A DNA stretch of 64,000 bases from Bisporella sp. PMI_857 (taxonomy: Eukaryota; Ascomycota; Leotiomycetes; Helotiales; Helotiaceae), in the NCBI GenBank assembly GCA_021307315.1, contig JAJSPD010000004.1, positions 248,001 to 312,000 on the forward strand, given 5' to 3'. Each line of letters starts with the position of its first letter. The stretch's first letter is position 1. The position numbers were made by a program, and so were the translations under genes. Under the pieces are notes generated by a model that worked only from the letters and a program-made list of their open reading frames with translations, did not search any database and was not told the DNA's origin. Positions 58,048 through 64,000 of the stretch are shown here, one piece after another.

Positions 58048-59361
58048 CTAGAGCTCTGCTTCCCCTCTCCCTTTCGATTTCTCCCTCTTGATTTCTCCCT
58101 TGATCCTCCCGGCTCTATTCTGAGAGCTTGTTTCCCTTGGCCACTGCTCTTCTTCCCCTTCCTCATCATCTTCCTCATCGCGAGCCGCCTGCTGTAGGAA
58201 TCTCTTGATCTTCCGCCGCATGAGCTCGTCGTCACAGAGGTCTTTTAGTGTCACATTCTACGTGATGTCAGCTATGACAGACGAAAATTCAAGTTGCATT
58301 ACCTTTCCACATCCAACATATGGACACTCTACAAATTTCATCTGCCAGATAAACTTGTCAGATGCCTTTATCATATCCATAATTGCCTGTTTCTCAAATG
58401 TGTGCCTGCATATTTTGCTGGTATATGGCTCCTTGAACACTTGTAATGTTAAAGGACACTTGTAATCTGTCTTTGAGCCTTCGATGACAATATCTTCATC
58501 CTCATCATCCTCCTCTTGATCATCACCATTTTTATCACTTGATTTTCTCCCAGATCCGTAAAATATGGTCGGTTGATCGTTCACAAACCAAGTAGTTGCT
58601 TTTGGAAGCGGAATTGAATCGCCATAAATCGCATCATGCAACATCACCTTGAAGTCGTTGTATGCGGAATTGTTGTCGGCATATCTAAAATTTCTCGTTA
58701 ATATGGGGTGCTTGCTGCACGAAATAAGGTCGCACCTTTGCAGCATCGACCTCGATTGATAGGTCTGCAAATAATCCTCCCGAGACTTCTCTAATAATTC
58801 TACAGCACTTGGTATCTCCTCCATAGGCTCGTCTCCTAAATCATCAAGCAGCGGGGCTGGCACAGCATCAATCCCTTGCGTGACCCCATCCATGATATGT
58901 GTGTACATCGACCGCTCATCATCATGATCGATCACTTCCCGCAAGGCCTTCTCGCACTTCTCGGTGAGATCCTTGGATTGTTTTATCAGCTGTTTAGCAA
59001 AATTTTCCGCAGATATCTCTTCCTCTGTTCTAGAATTTTCGTCCTTCCCCTCTTTGCGCCTTTTAGCTACCACTTTTTCGTTTAATTCTTTTCGTTTCTG
59101 AGCCTTATCATTAATATGCGCAACTGCCTTTGGTAAAATCTTTTTCGAGTAGTCGAGTTGTTGCTGATACTTTCTCATCTCTTCATCATCATCGCGTAAC
59201 CTGTTAAGCTCTTGTCTCGCCTTCACAGATAATATACAGCTTGGTGGTTCGTATGGTGGGAGCTCCAAGACTTCTGGTTCCTCCTCACGCTGTCGTCGTG
59301 CAGCGGCAGCTGATGAGGAGCCGCTAACCTGTGATCGATTTACTAGTCTTCTGTGCGACAT
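58048..59361 (-). CDS. NSE2: SMC5-SMC6 complex SUMO E3 ligase NSE2
   Basis: Three exons, 59361-58736, 58684-58303 and 58257-58048, give 405 residues. The intron between exons 1 and 2 is 51 bp without a stop; removing it joins SMLQ to RYADNNSAYNDFK, a motif just before the RING in this family. The N-terminal half is helical and charged, for docking on SMC5. The SP-RING reads DYKCPLTLQVFKEP, ICRHTFEKQAI and FVECPYVGCGK, then exon 3 gives NVTLKDLCDDELMRRKIKRF; the Cys-His-Cys-Cys zinc ligands are present. The C-terminal tail is acidic, then basic. NSE2 (Mms21) sumoylates targets during recombination repair and chromosome segregation. Confidence 0.9.
58685..58735 (-). other. Stop-free 51-bp intron in NSE2
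   Basis: GTGCGA donor, ATTAAC branch candidate about 15 nt before the TTTAG acceptor. At 17 codons without a stop it is read through in ORF calls, adding CDLISCSKHPILTRNFR. Splicing gives LQRYADNNSAYNDFK, which matches the family pattern better. Confidence 0.75.
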
Positions 59362-59891
59362 ATTTATGGTTCGTATAAGGCGTTACTTTATGGCGGAGCT
59401 GTTGCACAATTCTGCATTCATGCATACGGAAACTAGGTTGACGCGTTTTCTACTACACGGTTTCGCGTCTAATCACGTGATATTAATGATCTTGACGTCT
59501 TACGACTCAATCTCGGATTCTGCCGTCCTTCCTAGGCGGCGGGTATTGAATTACTTACAATGCAGATGCTCTTAGTTGATCATTCTACGATTTTGCACTC
59601 TTAGCCGATGGGATTCATTGTCTACAGCATATTGTTCTGCTGTAATGATTAAATCGTGGCTGAGTTGCCAAGACAAGGCATCACCTTACGTTTTGACGTC
59701 GAAACTTAGTTCGGTGCCAACACTCATTTTACATTTGTTTCCCCGAATCAAGGAACGGCAATGTTTCACCAAACATTTTCCGTCGAAGCTTGGTTCGTGG
59801 AAAGGGAGTGCCAGATTTCAGACCCTCTCAGCTACCTACTGAAGTGCTCCTTATTCCGTCACACATCATCTCTGTGAAGAGATATACAGCG
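59362..59891. promoter_or_regulatory. Divergent promoter region of NSE2 and the Zn2Cys6 factor
   Basis: 530 bp between two divergent starts. The frame of the Zn2Cys6 factor is open upstream to an ATG at 59790, so a 34-residue longer N-terminus is possible. Confidence 0.45.
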
Positions 59892-61760
59892 ATGTTCAAG
59901 AAGAGCCACAAGAAGTCGAGATTAGGATGCAAGAACTGCAAAGCTCGCCGGACTAAATGTGATGAGAAGAAGCCAACATGTGGTAACTGTGAGTAAGCGT
60001 ACCTTTGTCTAGAGTAATTCTTACCACCATATATAGGTAAAGAAATATCAGATAACATGTGACTTTACTCCTATAGTCCTGGACTACTCGCGAGCTGCTC
60101 CAGTACCTATTGCTCCTCTTGGAAAGAGTGAAAGTACTAGGGCCAAGTCAACATCTGATCGAACTCGCATTTCTAAAGCTAAGCCCTCACATACGAGTCC
60201 GTCCTCTGACTCAGGTCCGATCACTCGTTTGTACTCAAATAGCGAGGCAGCAGTTAGGGGCCTCAAATGGACACCAAGCCCAGTCAATTTTCAGCAAAGG
60301 TTAAACCAAACTGGCATTACCATTCCCTATTCTATCGGAACGCCAGTTGATCGCATGATTGACCTCCGGCTGTTCCACCACTTCATTCAAATGAGCACAA
60401 GTTGTGACTATGGAGTGTACATAAATCAGTTCAGGTTCCAGGATATCTGGAATGGCTGGCTAATTCGGCTGTCTCTTGAGCATCAATATCTTATGGACGC
60501 TTTGCTTGCATTATCCTGCTTTCACCTGCGCTCACTTAATCCTTCAGATCGCCAACTACCATATATATCACATAAATATATGGCGCGAGCCATTTCGGAG
60601 CAACATGAACAGATATCTCGTGGTATAGATCAGAGCAATGCTCAAGCCGCCTTTGCAACGAGTAATCTCATAGCATGGCATTCTAGGTCAATTTTGTTCA
60701 AATCATGTCCTCCTTCCGATATCACGGCCTAGTTTCATTCCTGCATGTCACGATAACTAAAAATCCTATCACATCTGTGAGCTCAATCAAATTAATGAAA
60801 ATTTTCTATAGCTCGAGCCAGACATATCTCATTCAAGGAACCGGGCCCCCTCTCCATTGGGTTTGTTTGATCCTGTCCTTTTTTTTTGCCAAATGCAGAC
60901 AGTTTTATAAGGTGTCTAGAGACTAGGTTACTTCAAGCAACTCGTACATCATGCCTGCACCCCACAGTCCCAGAAATTTTATTGATGAATAATACTAACA
61001 CACGACTAGTTCCGCCCGTACCAAGGCGTCAGGCAGATATTAGCGTTAGGTTGGGACTGGATCAAAAATAGTGACATTCAACCTATCCTCGAGCAGGGAG
61101 TTGGCTTTGCTCATATAGTACGCGATCTTACGGCGGATCCTATACAAGAGATGCCATTTGGTTTTCTTCTGAAAGATCTAGATCGTGATAATACTGATGC
61201 AGAAACACTGGCATGCTACGATTTGTCAATCAACCATCTCAATTGGTAAGTGGCTGTCCAGCAGGTTGCCTCCGTTGAATAGAATTCATTAGACTCCCGA
61301 ATGGGTTATTGGAGAATAAGTTGTTTTCTATGTTGCCAGTTTCATAGTTGTTTAAGACAATACTTATTTTAAGACTAGGATATACCACCAAGCTACTCCA
61401 CGCCACATTCTTCGTTTTCCAGCGATGACAGACACTCGCTTCCTCGAGCTCCTATCACAAAATGATCCGAGAATTCTCACCATCGTAGGTTATTTCTTCA
61501 TGCTAATTAAAAGACTCGATGGGCTCTGGTGGCTAGAAGGGAGTGTAGAGAACGAATTCTTGAATGTGATGAAACTCCTCCCCACTTCATGGCAGGATAA
61601 GATGGATTGGGCGATTAGGGATTTTGAAGCGAGCGAAAAGAAATCAGAGGATGGAACGCAATCCCTAGGTTCCGGCTCGGGGACTGACGCCTTCTTATTC
61701 GCCAGGAAGAATTCTGCTGCCGAGACGCTCAGTGCAGCCAACAGCAGTGATTGGTTCTGA
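59892..61760 (+). CDS. Zn2Cys6 transcription factor, possibly inactivated
   Basis: Best exons: 59892-59992, 60037-60686, 60812-60860, 61010-61245 and 61379-61760, about 470 residues. Exon 1 carries five cysteines of the binuclear zinc cluster (GCKNCKARRTKCDEKK, TCGNC) and exon 2 the sixth (KKYQITCDF). Exon 1 ends in phase 2, but exon 2 is open only in phase 0, so no canonical GT-AG splice keeps the frame; one base seems missing around 60037-60043. Later junctions 3/4 and 4/5 agree, and 2/3 uses a weak GTCAAT donor. The rest matches the fungal regulatory region of sterol-uptake-type factors: LMDALLALSCFHLRS, FRPYQGVRQILALGWDWI and WLEGSVENEFL. It may be a recent pseudogene or a sequence error. 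Targets are unknown. Confidence 0.72.
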
Positions 61761-63309
61761 AGTCATGGGTACCCTATATAGGCAAGTTAGCAAATACAAC
61801 CCCAGTTTACGTTGTTGCACTTGGAATAATGTGGCAACAACATGAACTCGGTTCAAGACGTGTTGGAAAATTATCAAGTTTTGGGCTGCACAGTCAACTA
61901 ACGGCTCTTCATATAGCATAGCTCCCTCTGGACGTAGAGCTTTGTTAAATTAAAGTCGCATTTCGACAAGAGAGCACAAACGAGTGCAGAATCTCGACTT
62001 GCGTAGGAGGGCCAGGCCTCTAGACTTCAGGAGACGGATAACTCCTAGCAACCAAATAACATCCTTTTTGCTCGTACTCGCTCGTCGGATTAGTATAACC
62101 ACCTTGTTGCTAAACGATGCCGTTTTATTGCCTCGAAACAGATCGAGTCACAATATTGAACCGCATAATTTTCCTCTAATCGCTAGGTACTGAGAAATAG
62201 AAACCAGAGTGCAATCAAGTTAGTCGGCCCTCTTCTTCACGACTCACTAGCTCGTAAGTGAAAAATTAAACACATATCTCTGTGTCTGAAGAATCTGAAG
62301 CTCTTCCTGGATATGCATTAGAGCTTCCCACTCATATTTCATAGCCATAACACTACCTCTAAGTCCTCGGTTCCATCTGAAGTGCGATATACGTGGTCTT
62401 CGAAACCGCTCAAGAATATATGAATACAGACAATGAATTTAGAGTCGATTTAAGGAATGGCTGGAAGGAAAGAGATATTTATGGTGAAGAGGAATGAGAT
62501 TAGAGGAGAGGTAAAGGGGAGGGTTGGTCAGATGATGCGTGAATGGCAGAGCATATATGTTTAGAGAGTTGTGAACGGACATGACGGAGTTGAGGAAGAT
62601 GCTGAAGACAAAGAACTCCACAATAAGTTTGGGCTTGCGAAGGGAGAAACATTGTCATCAAGCGAAGATGCAGATGCTTCCTCGCATAAGGGTGAAGTTC
62701 CACTGAGCCTCGAGTAGGGAGCTTTTGTGCTCTTGGTCCGTGTAGAAGGTTTGCTATGGTAGAGTTCCTTCCTACGATGACTTGGTCAGGAGGGAGAGTG
62801 AAAGTTCACATCTTGATATTTTAAAGAAAAGAGATCGTGGGGACCATGAAACTAAGAAAAGAGAGATCAAGATTATAGATCAAGCGCAAGTTGTATTGGA
62901 AAGTTCAATGATTGGTCTGAAATAAGGCGAGATAATGAATAGATGGGACTGTCCACAATAACCGTGCTGTTTGGCAGAGATAGGCAACAAGGAACGCGAT
63001 CGTAAGTATGAACTTTCATTTCACCTACCATTCGCATACTAGTAATTGAAATTGCGCCATAACTCAAGGTAAGCAAGTTCTACTAGATGCGCTCTGGAAG
63101 AGGAATTGTGTGACAAATACCCGAAGCCCGGGAATTATTAATATCCGAACGACATTCAATTTGCCGCTCCTCAATCTGCTATAAACCTTGACACAAGCTT
63201 CAAAATCTCGTAACTCTAATTCGAAAGTATCTATTCCATATTACATATGTTAAATTCTCTGAGCACAGCAACATATAACTCCACTTCAGCAGCAATAAAA
63301 AGCCTCAAA
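61761..63309. other. Intergenic region
   Basis: About 1.5 kb of AT-rich sequence with only short ORFs; the oxidoreductase promoter lies at the right. Confidence 0.55.
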
Positions 63310-64000
63310 ATGGCTAACCAACTCCCCACTACCATGCAAGCCATCACACTTCCATCGGATCCTAAATATAATTTTCAGAATCCATGCAAAGCAGCAGACC
63401 TCTCGCTTACCTCACGCCCCTTTCCAGTGCCATCGCCATCTCAGCACCTGATTCAGATCCACAGCGTCTCAATATCCCCCTACGAACTCACTTGGGCTGG
63501 TTCTTACCCCCCCTTCCACAGATTACCCTACCGCATTCCCTGCCATGACATCGCAGGTACAATCATCTCGCCCCCCGCCTCCTCCCCATTCAAACCCGGG
63601 GACAGGGTCGTCGCATTTCCTCATGTATGATCATATTCCATACTAAATTGTCAACTCTAGCTAAAGAAGCCGGGAGCTCTAGAGCTGTCTCAGGAGCCTC
63701 TTGGCCTTACTGCTTTAGCTTTCTAAACAGCTCAGGTCCCCCAGAACTCTTACTAAGATTAGGCTAATTGGGTGCTAATTCGCTGTAGTGGGGAGGACAA
63801 GGAGGATTAGCTGAGTATGCTGCAGCGGAAGCGTCAGAAATGGCGGTTATTCCTGACGGTATCGGATTCGGGGAGGCGAGTAGCCTTGCGAGGGCGGGAC
63901 TTACTGCGTGGCAGGCGTTGGAGGTGCACTTGGGCAAGCTGGGAGGGGGAGTAGAGGGAAGAAGGGTACTCATTACGGGAGCAACGGGAGCGGTAGGAAG
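63310..64000 (+). CDS. MDR-type NADP-dependent oxidoreductase, N-terminal part
   Basis: Exon 1 is 63310-63624 and exon 2 runs from 63789 past the window edge. The 164-bp intron (GTATGA...GTAG) joins VVAFPH to WGGQGGLAEYAAAE in phase 0. An in-frame ATG at 63247 would add 21 residues. Motifs fit zinc-free medium-chain reductases of the quinone oxidoreductase kind: IPCHDIAGTII, FKPGDRVVAFPH, LARAGLTAWQAL, and a Rossmann nucleotide site VLITGATGAVGR just before the end. The ligand cysteines of zinc alcohol dehydrogenases are not at their places. Substrate unknown; stand-alone oxidoreductases of this type often detoxify aldehydes or quinones. The C-terminal half is outside the window. Confidence 0.85.

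Noticed and set aside
63659..63720. Inverted repeat (AGCTAAAG / CTTTAGCT) in the MDR gene intron
   Set aside because: Only eight paired bases with a loose spacer; expected by chance often enough in AT-rich introns.

Overview
The window is nuclear DNA from a filamentous ascomycete. Genes carry many short GT-AG introns (mostly 45-120 bp) with CTAAC/CTGAC-like branch sites, and products are eukaryotic and fungal in type (Zn2Cys6 factor, AA9 LPMO, Mediator, NOT4, complex I 30 kDa subunit, mitoribosomal bL33m). Moderate GC and gene style would suit a leotiomycete, but that placement is inference. No CRISPR array, rRNA, convincing tRNA or intact transposon was seen.

Layout: a left-truncated sulfite reductase alpha subunit (1-1268); a GC-rich intronless glycosyltransferase (2789-4069); a proline-rich protein with a Cys/His N-terminus (4407-6647, minus); a 10-exon coiled-coil protein (8531-12543, minus); a gene-poor stretch to 15.8 kb; a histidine phosphatase (15781-16635); a PaxM-like FAD monooxygenase (17350-19274); HP1 (20098-21055); a secreted AA9 LPMO (22509-23327); an SRPK-like kinase (25004-26661); MTA phosphorylase (27377-28578, minus); MED13 (28968-33581, minus) diverging from the nucleolar WD protein ENP2 (34325-36247); a single-pass membrane protein (36383-37094, minus); a 1,839-residue coiled-coil protein (39498-45272); mitoribosomal bL33m (45733-46154, minus); NOT4 as one five-exon gene (46807-52163, minus); complex I 30 kDa subunit (52782-53760); a five-TM protein (54972-55705, minus); an F-box-like pseudogene (56695-57483); the SUMO ligase NSE2 (58048-59361, minus); a Zn2Cys6 factor with a phase mismatch inside its zinc cluster (59892-61760); and the start of an MDR oxidoreductase running off the right edge.

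Most genes are housekeeping: sulfur assimilation and methionine salvage, transcription and mRNA decay, chromatin and SUMO, ribosome biogenesis and mitochondria. They do not form an operon or an obvious metabolic cluster. Accessory elements are the glycosyltransferase, the stand-alone PaxM-like monooxygenase, the LPMO, the F-box-like pseudogene, the Zn2Cys6 factor and the MDR enzyme.

The most useful observations concern gene structure. Two 51-nt stop-free introns hide inside the MED13 and NSE2 reading frames. NOT4 has a 609-bp intron holding an alternative stop and a perfect 18-bp inverted repeat. Two introns of the giant coiled-coil gene fit only as GC-AG. The pseudogene has three separate lesions. 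I did not find a convincing new multi-gene system.
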